From the NCBI GenBank assembly GCA_014799395.1, contig JAAVID010000065.1, positions 1 to 40,209 of the forward strand: DNA of 40,209 nucleotides, read 5' to 3'. Below the pieces are notes generated by a model. The model was not told where the DNA came from and made no database searches. It saw nothing but the letters and a program-made list of their open reading frames with translations. How positions within the stretch are numbered: the stretch's first letter is position 1; each line of letters begins with the position of its first letter. A program made the position numbers and the translations under genes. Source of the DNA: Oscillospiraceae bacterium (GTDB lineage Bacteria > Bacillota > Clostridia > Oscillospirales > Ruminococcaceae). Below are positions 16,080 through 24,815 of this stretch, piece by piece.

Positions 16080-16788
16080 AACTGTATTTAAACAACTTCT
16101 GGGGGAAATGTTGGAAAGCGAATTTGTCAAGTTTGCCGAGCCGCCAAAGTGGAAGTTCTCATTGAAACACCGCCTTGCTATGAAACGCATTTTCGCGCGG
16201 TATGAACGGAATGTGCATGAGCTTAAAGTGAAAAAAATTACACAGAACGCACAGACCAAATCTCGTCGTTTAAGCTTTAAACAGCGTTTGATAATAGTGC
16301 TGATAATAGTATTTTTACTGACGATCACAGGGTGTGGCATTACTATGTTTATCTCAAGGGATTTTCACGGTATTGATTACAGTGAATATACATATATTTA
16401 CGCCGTTAACCTTGAAAACGCTCCGGCGACCATAGAGTATAAATATTTTTTCAAAACTGTTCCCGCGGGATTTGAATTGGATTATACAGATTCAATACCG
16501 ACAAATTCGTATACAAGATACGAAAACGAACTTACTAAACAAACAATTACTTTACAGCAATGTGTCAAATCAGACTATACACCGCATATCAACACGGAAT
16601 ACTATGTATTGGAGGACGTGGATATAAACGGCACAACCGGGGTGTGTATAGAAATCAGTGCTACAAACATCCCCCAAACATTTCTGCTTTGGGATAACGG
16701 TGATTATGTAATTGAAGTTGTAGCAGATTTAACTAAAGAAGAGCTTGTGAATTTATGCAAATCGACGAATTTCGAAATAGCAAAATAG
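16072..16788 (+). CDS. Membrane anti-sigma candidate with DUF4367-like domain
   Basis: A 238-aa single-pass protein. Residues 1-65 are cytosolic and basic (LLGEMLESEFVKFAEPPKWKF...), the usual place for sigma binding. A membrane helix lies at about 70-92 (LIIVLIIVFLLTITGCG). The outer domain ends in TFLLWDNGDYVIEVVAD then LTKEELVNLCKS, which matches the DUF4367 pattern of clostridial anti-sigma-like proteins. AAAGGAG (16057-16063) is 8 nt before ATG 16072, which overlaps the sigma gene by 8 bp. The protein most likely sequesters the sigma factor until an envelope signal is sensed; this role is inferred from family and synteny. Confidence 0.75.
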   Translation: MSETVFKQLLGEMLESEFVKFAEPPKWKFSLKHRLAMKRIFARYERNVHELKVKKITQNAQTKSRRLSFKQRLIIVLIIVFLLTITGCGITMFISRDFHGIDYSEYTYIYAVNLENAPATIEYKYFFKTVPAGFELDYTDSIPTNSYTRYENELTKQTITLQQCVKSDYTPHINTEYYVLEDVDINGTTGVCIEISATNIPQTFLLWDNGDYVIEVVADLTKEELVNLCKSTNFEIAK

Positions 16789-16872
16789 TTAGGTTTACTA
16801 AATGATGAAAAAAAAGGATTTATATTATAGAGGGATAAAAATCTCTTAATGTTTCGGAAAGGAGGTAAACCT

Positions 16873-17313
16873 ATGCAGTTTAAAAGGATTGCGGCTCCGC
16901 TTTTGGCATTGACTTGCCTATGCACAAGCTTTAATGTGGCTGCTTATGCCGATACCGTTGTTCCGCTTGCAAATAGCATTTCACCGGCATACGAAATAGC
17001 ACTCAACCCAGCTTCGAGTTTGAGTATTGTAGGTAATACAGCTAATTGTTCAAGTAGTGTTAGTGGTGCTAATAATACTATAAGCATCACAATAACACAA
17101 ACCTTGCAAAAACATTGGGGCTTGTGGGTATGGAATGATGTTGAGAATGCCGGATGGACAATAACCGAAAATCGTCATTCAGCTCAAATGTCTAATGCAA
17201 TAAGCGGTCTTGCCGGCGGTACATACCGAGTGAAGTCGGTTTTTACTTTGACCGACGCAAATGGGAAAAGTGAAACCATTACCGTTTACAGCTCGGAAAA
17301 GAAGGTTGGATAA
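16873..17313 (+). CDS. Small secreted protein, beta-rich
   Basis: A 146-aa protein with a cleavable signal peptide (MQFKRIAAPLLALTCLCTSF...AYA, cut near residue 27). The mature part is Ser/Thr/Asn-rich and beta-strand rich (NTISITITQTLQK, GTYRVKSVFTLTD, SETITVYSSEKK), like a small Ig-like sandwich. Trp-rich WGLWVWNDVENAGW lies mid-protein. AAAGGAGG (16858-16865) is 7 nt before ATG 16873. It follows the sigma/anti-sigma pair on the same strand and is probably a product or target of that regulon. I know no enzymatic motif for it. Confidence 0.75.
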   Translation: MQFKRIAAPLLALTCLCTSFNVAAYADTVVPLANSISPAYEIALNPASSLSIVGNTANCSSSVSGANNTISITITQTLQKHWGLWVWNDVENAGWTITENRHSAQMSNAISGLAGGTYRVKSVFTLTDANGKSETITVYSSEKKVG

Positions 17314-17378
17314 GGTTATCCCAACAATCAACAATTTAGGAAAAGATACCATTGTGTATCGGATTTAGGAGGACATTT

Positions 17379-17780
17379 ATGAAAAAGTTTAAGAGAATTG
17401 CAGCGGGTGTGATAGCTGTTGCGACTATGGCAGCCACAGGTGTTTCGGCATTTGCCGACGATTACAAGAGCAGAAGTTGGGCTGTAGATTATATCAAGGG
17501 CGCTCCGTCATCCGTAAGTACGCAGTTAGTTGACCGTGTCTTATACTATTATGCGGGAGGATATCAGTCGACCTGTAAGAAATTTGACGGGGGTGGAGAT
17601 GGCTATATAGGCGTCTATGTAAGTGGCACCGAAAGGTGGAAGATAACAGGTGAAGGCACTGTACCGAATAACGGGTATAGGGGGGTTAGCATCAGTGATA
17701 GCGTAGATGGTTTGGTTACGTTTAGAATTAAGGCGGATGGTAATCGTGTGATTGGCTCCGGAACGATTCATCAGCTTTAA
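17379..17780 (+). CDS. Small secreted protein
   Basis: A 133-aa protein with a clear signal peptide (MKKFKRIAAGVIAVATMAATGVSAFA, cut near residue 26). The mature 107 residues start DDYKSRSWAVDYIKGAPSS and are Tyr/Gly-rich (YYYAGGYQSTCKKFDGGGDGY), with later beta-strands (GLVTFRIKADGNRV). One Cys remains. The signal peptide closely resembles that of the preceding secreted protein, which suggests a shared origin or fast-evolving pair. AGGAGG precedes ATG 17379. Probably in the sigma/anti-sigma transcription unit. A weak CTACTT/AAGTAG hairpin (17808-17822) may end it. Confidence 0.75.
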   Translation: MKKFKRIAAGVIAVATMAATGVSAFADDYKSRSWAVDYIKGAPSSVSTQLVDRVLYYYAGGYQSTCKKFDGGGDGYIGVYVSGTERWKITGEGTVPNNGYRGVSISDSVDGLVTFRIKADGNRVIGSGTIHQL

Positions 17781-17921
17781 TATCCCGAGTCCTTAAGCAA
17801 ATGTAACCTACTTAAAAAGTAGTTTCCGGCACTTTATTGTTTATATGCAGTTGGTATGTCCAATAAAGGTTTTGTTAATGAGCATAATAGCCAATCCGAC
17901 TTTTTCTTATGTGATTTACAC

Positions 17922-17975
17922 ATTGATTACCGACAATCTCTTATATTGGATTGCCGTGGATTGTCGGTAATCAAT
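17922..17975 (+). repeat. Perfect 17-bp inverted repeat in the leader of the lipoprotein-ABC operon
   Basis: ATTGATTACCGACAATC (17922-17938) and GATTGTCGGTAATCAAT (17959-17975) are perfect inverted copies separated by 20 nt. The ribosome site (17984-17990) begins 9 nt later and TTG 18000 follows. No T-run follows on either strand, so it is not a simple terminator. It could be an operator for a dimer of dimers, or an mRNA hairpin controlling translation. Confidence 0.7.
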
Positions 17976-17999
17976 ACTATAAAAAGGGGGATAAAATTC

Positions 18000-19256
18000 T
18001 TGAAAAATATACGGAATACAACCATCGCGGCGCTCTCCGCATTTGCGATACTGCTCTTCCCGGGCTGCGAAAACAGCAACATTTTGACTGAATCCGATAG
18101 TAAACACCAAACCGAAAAAACGTCTGTATCTGTTGTGCGCGATACATTCAATGAAGAAATTGAGGCTCTCAGAACCGAAAAATTCGACAATATCTCTTTT
18201 GAGAATTTAAAAACATATTCATTCCCCGATGTCAGCGAAATAACAACATACAAGATATCAAGATATGAATTCGGCAATGGCTTGACCTCGGAGCAATTTT
18301 TTGAAAATTTCGTCACTTATTGTGATTATTTCGCGCCCGGGAAACTCTCAAAAGAGGAGATAGCCGAAAAAACTATCGTTCAGGGCGATTTCGAGAGCGG
18401 AGAATCCTATTATAATTACAAGCAGTTTCTGGAACTTGCTCAGACCGACGATTTGAGTATCCATTATATATCGCTTGAAATTTCCGATCTCTATCTCGCA
18501 TATTTTGGGCATGGACCGTATTGGTATATTGACGACACACTGATAAAACATTACAAACGCGATGCCGAGAACCCTCCTCGAAGCCCGATGTCCGTCAGTA
18601 TGATAGACGACGATCACCCCATTGTTTATTACACGGAAAATACGGACAGCACCGAGGTCTACGCTCTCGCCGACGGCGAAATTTCCATTGCCGACGCCGC
18701 GAAAAAAGTAAACGCGCTTCTGGCGGATATTGCAAAGCAATGTGACGATGATATGTGCGAGATCGGCGTATGCGCCGTAAAGGTGATCGACATAGGCGAG
18801 GGCTGCTTTGGCTATTATTTTACGATCACGCCCGTTGTGGACGGAATACGGTACGCTTATCCCTATACCGCAAGCGATGACGGAGGAGCGTATTTCTTTG
18901 AGGAGCAGGACGGTTACGGCGACATCGGAGATCACGCGGTCATGATAGAGACGGGAAAACTTCATTCGCTTACGAATTCCCACGGCTGGAAGGATAAAAC
19001 GCCCGTCGGCGTTTACGATTCGATAGTCCCTTTAAAAACCGCGGCGGAAAACGCCTCAAAGCTGCTTTCGGGTCAAATGGGCTTTAAGGCAAGATCCGTG
19101 ACGCTCGTTTACGATCTCAAGGGCGACAGCGACGATCTTGTTCCGTGCTGGAGATTTGTGCTTGAAAGCTCCCTCAATCACAACAAAATCTACCATGTCT
19201 ATGTAAACGCGCTAACAGGCGAAGCACGCGTGAAAGCTGTCCAAGGGGTCGAGTAG
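18000..19256 (+). CDS. Lipoprotein A of a paralogous pair (TTG start)
   Basis: A 418-aa lipoprotein with signal peptide and lipobox LFPGC (Cys23). The mature part begins with a charged helix, FNEEIEALRTEKFDNISFENL, then two alpha/beta modules. The C-terminal portion (AAENASKLLSGQMGFKARSVTLVYDL, then PCWRFVLESS and KIYHVYVNALTGEARV) resembles YcdB/PepSY-like domains, in which 'P.W.f......y...vna.tGe' is typical. There is no catalytic motif. The start is TTG 18000, 9 nt after AGGGGG; no ATG fits. It is paralogous to the frameshifted lipoprotein at 19411 and leads an operon with ABC permeases and ATPase. Confidence 0.75.
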   Translation: MKNIRNTTIAALSAFAILLFPGCENSNILTESDSKHQTEKTSVSVVRDTFNEEIEALRTEKFDNISFENLKTYSFPDVSEITTYKISRYEFGNGLTSEQFFENFVTYCDYFAPGKLSKEEIAEKTIVQGDFESGESYYNYKQFLELAQTDDLSIHYISLEISDLYLAYFGHGPYWYIDDTLIKHYKRDAENPPRSPMSVSMIDDDHPIVYYTENTDSTEVYALADGEISIADAAKKVNALLADIAKQCDDDMCEIGVCAVKVIDIGEGCFGYYFTITPVVDGIRYAYPYTASDDGGAYFFEEQDGYGDIGDHAVMIETGKLHSLTNSHGWKDKTPVGVYDSIVPLKTAAENASKLLSGQMGFKARSVTLVYDLKGDSDDLVPCWRFVLESSLNHNKIYHVYVNALTGEARVKAVQGVE

Positions 19257-19410
19257 GAACGTATGATCAAGCCATTTTAATAATGTTCAAGCTACGGCAT
19301 TTTCGCGCTGTCCGCCTTTTTTTCAAAAAAAGTGTAGTGAAATTTTAAAAAACGCATCTTAATATACAGAGCGGCAATATAAAAAATCCACTATCGGGGA
19401 GTGTATACGA

Positions 19411-20800
19411 ATGAAGAAAACAATACTCGGAGCATATCTGCTCGGCATACTTTTGCTGACGGGCTGCGCGGATAAGGGAACTTTGGGGCAGTCGACCCCT
19501 GTCAATAATTCGGAATTCAGTTCCGAAAAAAACCGAAAGCTCGGAGCTTGAGCTAAAACCTATTGCGGAGGTCAGGGAAAACTTTGACGAGGAAGCGGAA
19601 AAAATAAAAGCCCGAAAGTTTGACAATCTGAGCTTTGAGAACGCTGTCTTTTCATTTCCCGAAGCAAGCGAGGTCTGTACGCTGGAATATGTGAAAACAC
19701 AGTTCCCTATATCTCCCGACGAGGCTTATGACTATATGTGCGAGCGAATTGAAGAGTTTTTTCCGGGAGTGTACAGCGACGAGGAAAAGGCTGACGCGAT
19801 AAGGTTTACCGACTGCTTTATTATCGACGACGACGCGAAATATCCGTACTGTTATCCGTCTCTGGAGCAATATAAGGAAATGGGGCTTGTCACGGGCTAT
19901 CCGTTCACAATGCTTTCCGACGAAAACAATTCAATTTCGATTTATTGCGGGATATTGCATGGTTTTGTCCGCGGAGACCTTGAAAATTACGAGGGTCTTA
20001 ACTCTCCCGAATTAGACTATATGCAAGAGTTGTTAGGCGGCATTTATCCCGACAGTCTCGACGCTTTTTCCGTGTGCCCCTCCGTATATCACACGGAGGA
20101 TATGAAAAGCGAAAAAACTTTTCACCTTGAAAGCGGAGACGTTTCAATAGCCGAAGCCGCCGCTTTTACGGAAAAGTATTTGTCGGAGCTCGAGCTGTCA
20201 ATGCGCGATATTCCCGCCGAGCTTAGCCTGCAAAGCGTTTATGTGCTGGATATTGGACGCGGCTGTCATGCGTTTTATTTTACAATAGTTCCCGAATATA
20301 AAAATATACAATATGACAGCGTTATAATGGACGGGAGTTCCTTTGCAACATCGCCCGTAAGCGACTCCACAAACGTGCTGCGCATTGCGGGGCACGCTAT
20401 GATGTACAATAAAGATGTGATAAGCCGTCTGCGCACGGGAGTTCTTCCGTGTTATTACTACGACGTTATCGAGACAGGCTCGCATACCTCCGTTATTCCG
20501 CTTGAAAAGGCGGCGGAGCTTGCCTCGAAGCGCTTGGCGGGGAATATGCGGTTTAAGGCTGAAAGCGTTTCGGTCGTATATAAGGAGATGTCGGATAAAG
20601 AGCCCGGAGGCTCTTCCGATACCGGGGTTCGCGATACCGGGATAAGCGACGACCGAAAAATAAACGTAAATCCGTGCTGGAAATTTCTTCTGAAATCGAC
20701 GACCGAGCCGAAAAAATATTATCACATCTATGTGGATATGCTTACGGGAAAAGTAGATACGTTCGTTCAGATGATGTGGTCGGAGGCGGAAAATGATTAG
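19411..20800 (+). pseudogene. Lipoprotein B of the pair, +1A frameshift in an A7 run
   Basis: ATG 19411 (GGGGAG 9 nt upstream) starts a lipoprotein signal, MKKTILGAYLLGILLLTGC (Cys19). At 19526-19532 there are seven A's. Read as is, the frame stops at the TGA 26 nt further. With six A's it continues as SSEKTESSELELKPIAEVREN and runs unbroken to TAG 20798-20800, about 462 aa in all. The product is paralogous to lipoprotein A: the helix FDEEAEKIKARKFDNLSFEN, a central module, and a C-terminal NPCWKFLLKSTT...YYHIYVDMLTGKV block. Everything else is intact and it overlaps the permease gene by 8 bp, so this is a recent mutation, a sequencing error or programmed slippage. Confidence 0.75.
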
Positions 20801-21638
20801 AGCATTAAAATGCGACTTTAACAAAACGCTTTTAAGCGGCGGATTTTGGTCGGCGGTTTTTGTTACGTTTCTGCTGTGCTTTACCGAAAATGTTTATGTA
20901 GACGGCTCGACAATGCAGGCGTTCTCCGCGCTCGAGGCGCTTTTCAGATTTGACAGAACGTTTATGGAACGCTATTCCTCATTTTGCTCGCTTTCGGTAT
21001 TTAAAGATACGCTTTCGGGCTATTCGGCGATGTTTCTGCCGATATTGGCGTCGTTTCCGTTTGTGTTTTCGCATTGCGCCGAGAGAAACAGCGGGAATAT
21101 CCGTTTTTCGATTTTCCGCGGAAAACGGCTGAAATATTATTTCTCGAAATTTATCTGCGCGGTTTTAAGCGGCGGGCTCTGCGTTACGCTTGGAGTAATG
21201 CTTTACGGGATATTTTCTTTTTTCGCGTTTCCGGGAATTGAACGCTATCCGTATCTTGATCTTGAATTTTACGCTCCCAACAGCATTCCCGCGGAGATCG
21301 TAAGAAAACTTTTATCGTCGTTTATTTACGGCTGTGTAAACACGGTTCCCGCGTTTTTCCTGAGCGCGTTCTGCCGCAACCGCTATATGATCCTTTGTGT
21401 TCCGTTTCTTTTGCGGTTTATACAGGAAACGGCAGTGAAAAAAATACTTGTAAACTCAAGAGATGACAAGGTCTACCAAGCCGTTTTTCCGTTCGAGCCG
21501 TATGCGCCGTCGCGGATTCCCTATCTTGAAACAGACGTGATGCTTTATTCGACGATTGCCGTTACGGTCATATCGGCGGCGCTTATGTTATTGGGTTATA
21601 TAATTATTATGGAATGCCGAACAGACAAAGGAGAATGA
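20793..21638 (+). CDS. ABC-2 type permease subunit 1
   Basis: A 281-aa membrane protein with six likely helices: about 17-35, 75-92, 120-142, 172-190, 198-212 and 252-272. Between helices 2 and 3 is a conserved-looking cytosolic elbow (HCAERNSGNIRFSIFRGKRLKYYFSK). In ABC-2 permeases of bacitracin/lantibiotic-export type this contacts the ATPase. ATG 20793 overlaps the stop of the preceding lipoprotein gene by 8 bp. It probably pairs with the next permease to form a heterodimeric channel powered by the ATPase at 22518. Substrate unknown. Confidence 0.75.
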   Translation: MIRALKCDFNKTLLSGGFWSAVFVTFLLCFTENVYVDGSTMQAFSALEALFRFDRTFMERYSSFCSLSVFKDTLSGYSAMFLPILASFPFVFSHCAERNSGNIRFSIFRGKRLKYYFSKFICAVLSGGLCVTLGVMLYGIFSFFAFPGIERYPYLDLEFYAPNSIPAEIVRKLLSSFIYGCVNTVPAFFLSAFCRNRYMILCVPFLLRFIQETAVKKILVNSRDDKVYQAVFPFEPYAPSRIPYLETDVMLYSTIAVTVISAALMLLGYIIIMECRTDKGE

Positions 21639-21641
21639 CCG

Positions 21642-22517
21642 ATGAATAAATTCAGTTTGAAAAACTCACTCTCCTGCGCATGGGTCGAGTTCGTAAAATG
21701 GCTCATTGACGCGAGAATGATAATTGTTTTATGCCTTTGCGTTTTCATTTATTCGTTCGCCGTAGAGCCGATAAAGGAAAACGCGAAGCTTATGGGAGAG
21801 CCGATGAACGCGCTTGAGCCCTTCATCGCGGTGCTGAATTCGGGAATGATACTTCTGGTGATGCCGCTAGGGTTTTTAACACTGATTTCGGACTTCCCCA
21901 AAATTGATGGCAGTACGGTTTTTTACATTTTCCGAATAGGTAAAAAAAGCTGGCTTTGCGGACAGATCATACGGCTGTTTCTGATGACGGCGGCGTATAT
22001 TCTGTCGATATTCGCGGCGTCCGTTGTCGGCGTTATTACAAGCGGATTTACGGGCGAGGAATGGAGCCTTGTGGCGACAACGTTCGCGTCGGAATTTCCC
22101 GAACAAAGCGGAAATTTCGGAGTTCAGCTATTGCCCGAAAATTTGTATAATCAGATGATGCTCCCGACCGCCTTTGTTGAAAGCGCCTTGTTTGTGATCG
22201 CTTATTTGTTTTCACTCGGAATGATCTTGCTCGCGTTTTCAATTGCCAAAAGAAAGACGGCGGGGATAGTTGTCTGCGGACTTGTCATAGCGCTCGGCGC
22301 GGCGCTTTGCTCTATCAGCACAAAACTGATGTGGGTGTTTCCTATGGCACATTCGATCGTTTGGCTGCATTATACCGAGTTCCTGCGCGAGCCTATCTTT
22401 CCCGTTTTTTATTCGGCAATTTACTTCGCGGCGATGATATTTACGGCATTGATCTTTTGTATAGCTTTACTCAAGAAATTTGATTATGATATTATTTCTT
22501 TGGAGGTGCATTCCTGA
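21642..22517 (+). CDS. ABC-2 type permease subunit 2
   Basis: A 291-aa membrane protein with about six helices (about 25-43, 70-90, 109-132, 180-202, 207-227, 258-280). The loop LISDFPKIDGSTVFYIFRIGKKSWLCG corresponds to the coupling elbow seen in the partner permease. A 60-residue extracytoplasmic loop lies between helices 3 and 4. AAAGGAG is 8 nt before ATG 21642, and the gene starts 3 bp after the previous stop. It is followed directly by the ATPase gene. Likely one half of a transporter for a peptide or lipid-like substrate. Confidence 0.75.
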   Translation: MNKFSLKNSLSCAWVEFVKWLIDARMIIVLCLCVFIYSFAVEPIKENAKLMGEPMNALEPFIAVLNSGMILLVMPLGFLTLISDFPKIDGSTVFYIFRIGKKSWLCGQIIRLFLMTAAYILSIFAASVVGVITSGFTGEEWSLVATTFASEFPEQSGNFGVQLLPENLYNQMMLPTAFVESALFVIAYLFSLGMILLAFSIAKRKTAGIVVCGLVIALGAALCSISTKLMWVFPMAHSIVWLHYTEFLREPIFPVFYSAIYFAAMIFTALIFCIALLKKFDYDIISLEVHS

Positions 22518-23150
22518 ATGATCGAAGTTAATAACGTATTTCTGACAATAAAAAATGTTCCGATTTTAATTGACATCAACGCAAGCTTTGAACGCGGAAA
22601 AATTCACGGCTTAATCGGCAGAAACGGCAGCGGGAAAACAATGCTGATGAAATGTATGTGCGGCTTTGTAAAACCGACCAAAGGAACTATAACTGTTGAC
22701 GGAAAGCAGATCGGAAAGGACTGCGATTTCCCCGAAAATACGGGTATAATTATAGAAACGCCCGGGTTTATCCCGTATTACAGCGGATATAAAAATCTGA
22801 AGCTGCTTGCCGATCTGCGGAAAAAAATTACCGCGGACAATATCCGAAATACGATGAGGACGGTTGGTCTCGATCCCGAATTAAAACGCCACGTTCGCAA
22901 ATACTCGCTGGGAATGAGGCAAAGGCTCGGACTTGCGCAGGCAATTATGGAAAACCCCGCTCTGCTTGTCCTCGACGAGCCGATGAACGGACTTGACAAG
23001 GACGGCGTTTCCGATATGCGAAAATATCTCCTTGACCTTAAAGCACAGGGGAAAACAATTCTTATCGCCTCACATTCCGCGGAGGACATAGATATTCTTT
23101 GCGATACTGTTTGTGAAATGGATAAAGGAAAATTAGAAAAAGTAAGATAA
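22518..23150 (+). CDS. ABC transporter ATP-binding protein (short form)
   Basis: A 210-aa ATPase consisting of the nucleotide-binding domain only. Walker A is GRNGSGKT (about 35-42). The signature is YSLGMRQR, where the usual SGG is SLG, as in many antibiotic-peptide exporters. Walker B is LLVLDEPMNGLD, and the switch His is in IASHSAED. TGGAGGTG lies 9 nt before ATG 22518, which follows the permease stop without a gap. Family members are the ATPases of lantibiotic-immunity/bacitracin-type exporters, so a role in exporting or expelling an envelope-active peptide is plausible. Confidence 0.88.
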   Translation: MIEVNNVFLTIKNVPILIDINASFERGKIHGLIGRNGSGKTMLMKCMCGFVKPTKGTITVDGKQIGKDCDFPENTGIIIETPGFIPYYSGYKNLKLLADLRKKITADNIRNTMRTVGLDPELKRHVRKYSLGMRQRLGLAQAIMENPALLVLDEPMNGLDKDGVSDMRKYLLDLKAQGKTILIASHSAEDIDILCDTVCEMDKGKLEKVR

Positions 23151-23380
23151 GCGGCAGACCGCACGGACAGGGTAAGTATAATGCCGGATTCGGCGTGGAT
23201 GAGGGCGAATTCGGATATGGCACTCTTTTTAACGGAACGAAAACCTACGCTGTATATTCTCGCCCGCAAAGCGAATATAACAAACAAATTCAAGAATTTT
23301 TGCGGGCTGAATTACAGATTGTTCTAGGACGATGGTTTATAAAGCAAAAAGATAAAGGCTGTGTAGGATTAACTACATAG
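23151..23380 (+). pseudogene. Start-less coding-like remnant
   Basis: Downstream of the ATPase stop an open frame without start codon or ribosome site reads GQGKYNAGFGVDEGEFGYG, then TLFNGTKTYAVYSRPQSEY and NKQIQEFLRAEL, ending at TAG 23378-23380. It has the composition of real protein but I do not recognise it. The last residues overlap the terminator. Probably the 3' remnant of a lost gene; an ATG at 23195 would give at most a 61-aa peptide. Confidence 0.3.
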
Positions 23381-23390
23381 CCTTTTTTTA
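23354..23390. terminator. Bidirectional terminator between the ABC operon and rnfB
   Basis: AGGCTGTGTAG (23356-23366) pairs with CTACATAGCCT (23373-23383) over 11 bp with one wobble, followed by seven T's on the plus strand. On the minus strand it lies 16 bp after the rnfB stop and is followed by TTATCTTTTT. Confidence 0.85.
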
Positions 23391-23403
23391 CACCGGATTT
23401 CGA

Positions 23404-24213
23404 TTATTGACACTCGGGAAGCGTAAGTATGCACTTTCTCGGGCAAGCCGCCGCGCACGCTCCGCAGCCCGTGCACTTCGAGTGGTCGATAGTGGCGTGG
23501 TTGTCGGCGACGGCGATAGCGCCTTCGGGGCATTTCTTCTCGCATATCTTACAGCCGATACAGCTGTTATTGCAGATGTCCTTCGCGACCTTTCCGGGAT
23601 CCTTGGACGAGCAGCGCACGTCGACCTTCTGCTTTGCGGGGTGAATAACGATAAGGTGATTGGGACAAGCCGCGACGCACTTTCCGCACGCAACGCACTT
23701 CTGAGGATTTACCACCGCAACGCCGTTGATTATCGAGATAGCGTTTTCGGGGCAGACCGCGGCGCAGTCGCCGTAGCCGTCGCAGCCCGTGCGGCAGTTG
23801 CCCTTGCCGTTGTAGAAGCGCTCCGTAGCCGCGCAGGACGGCGTTCCGATAAAGGTGTAACGCTCCTCGGTCGCGCCTTTGCAGCCGTTGCAGCGCACGA
23901 ACGCGACCTCTTTTTCGCTCGCCAGAGCCTCCTGCCCCATTATCGCAGCGATCTTTTCAGCCGCCGCGGCTCCTCCGGGCTTGCATTTGTTGTTGGGAGC
24001 CTCGCCCGCCGCGACCGCCTTTGCGTAGCCCTCGCAGCCCGAATAGCCGCAGGCGCCGCAGTTCGCGTTCGGGAGCGCTTCGGCGATCTTCGCGACCGTT
24101 TCGTCCGTCTCGACCGCGAGAAACTTCGAGCCAAGCAGCAGCAGTCCGCCCGCCGCCGCGCCGATGACCGCGAAAATAATTACGGGAAGAACATAAGTCA
24201 TAAAAATTTCCAT
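23404..24213 (-). CDS. rnfB: Rnf complex ferredoxin-like subunit RnfB
   Basis: A 269-aa protein. One N-terminal membrane helix (about 6-28) anchors it. An Fe-S domain of the CGACGYSGC...C type (about residues 52-85) follows. The ferredoxin part carries repeated CxxCxxCxxxCP motifs: CDGYGDCAAVCP, CVACGKCVAACP, CIGCKICEKKCP and CTGCGACAAACP. It accepts electrons from reduced ferredoxin and passes them into the membrane part of the ferredoxin:NAD+ oxidoreductase. It is the last gene of the operon; its ATG overlaps the rnfA stop by one base and sits behind GGAGGT (24219-24224 on the plus strand). Length and motifs are normal for clostridial RnfB. Confidence 0.95.
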   Translation of the reverse strand: MEIFMTYVLPVIIFAVIGAAAGGLLLLGSKFLAVETDETVAKIAEALPNANCGACGYSGCEGYAKAVAAGEAPNNKCKPGGAAAAEKIAAIMGQEALASEKEVAFVRCNGCKGATEERYTFIGTPSCAATERFYNGKGNCRTGCDGYGDCAAVCPENAISIINGVAVVNPQKCVACGKCVAACPNHLIVIHPAKQKVDVRCSSKDPGKVAKDICNNSCIGCKICEKKCPEGAIAVADNHATIDHSKCTGCGACAAACPRKCILTLPECQ

Positions 24214-24815
24214 TATGCACCTCCGAACAATCCGTCAACCAGTCCGCCGAAGCCGACGAACGATAAGGACACGATAGAAGCCGCCACAAGAGTTATCGGC
24301 ATACCCGCAAACGTTTTGGGAACGTTGCAGCGCTCCAGCCGTCCGCGAACGCCGGAGAATATCAGCATTGCGATCATAAAGCCGAGACCCGCGCCCAAAG
24401 CGTTCACAATGCTCTCGAGGAAGTTGTAGCCCTCCAGATTGAGCAGCGTAACGCCGAGCACCGCGCAGTTCGTCGTGATAAGCGGCAGATACACGCCCAG
24501 CGACTTGTACAGCGCGGGAATGTACTTTTTCAGCACCATTTCGATAAGCTGAACCAGCATCGCGATAATGAGGATAAACAGTATCGTGTTCAGATATTCC
24601 AGCCCCATGGGAATGAGGAAAAGATAGTACAGCGGATAAGTGACCGCAGTCGCCAGAACCATAACCGCCGTAACCGCGCACCCCATACCGAGCGAGCCGC
24701 TCGAGGTCTTGGAAACGCCGAGGAACGGGCAGATACCGAGGAATTTCGACAACACGAAGTTATCCGTCAGAATACCCGTGAGGAGAATTATCATCATACT
24801 TCTTGCGAGTTCCAT
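24213..24815 (-). CDS. rnfA: Rnf complex membrane subunit RnfA
   Basis: A 200-aa, six-helix protein. Cys29 (FLGICPFLG) and Cys117 (LPLITTNCAVLG) lie in the two half-membrane repeats. In the family they help hold the intramembrane iron-sulfur centre shared with RnfE. The start MELARSMMIILLTGILTDNFVLSKF is the classic RnfA N-terminus. It forms a pseudosymmetric pair with RnfE and carries electrons across the membrane coupled to Na+ or H+ movement. Which ion is used cannot be told from the sequence by eye. Its ends overlap both neighbours by one base. Confidence 0.95.
   Translation of the reverse strand: MELARSMMIILLTGILTDNFVLSKFLGICPFLGVSKTSSGSLGMGCAVTAVMVLATAVTYPLYYLFLIPMGLEYLNTILFILIIAMLVQLIEMVLKKYIPALYKSLGVYLPLITTNCAVLGVTLLNLEGYNFLESIVNALGAGLGFMIAMLIFSGVRGRLERCNVPKTFAGMPITLVAASIVSLSFVGFGGLVDGLFGGA

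Noticed and set aside
23407-24429. Long plus-strand frame of 340 codons opposite rnfB/rnfA
   Set aside because: It is an Arg/Ala-rich shadow of the high-GC rnf genes with no ribosome site; rnfB and rnfA carry clear family motifs on the other strand.
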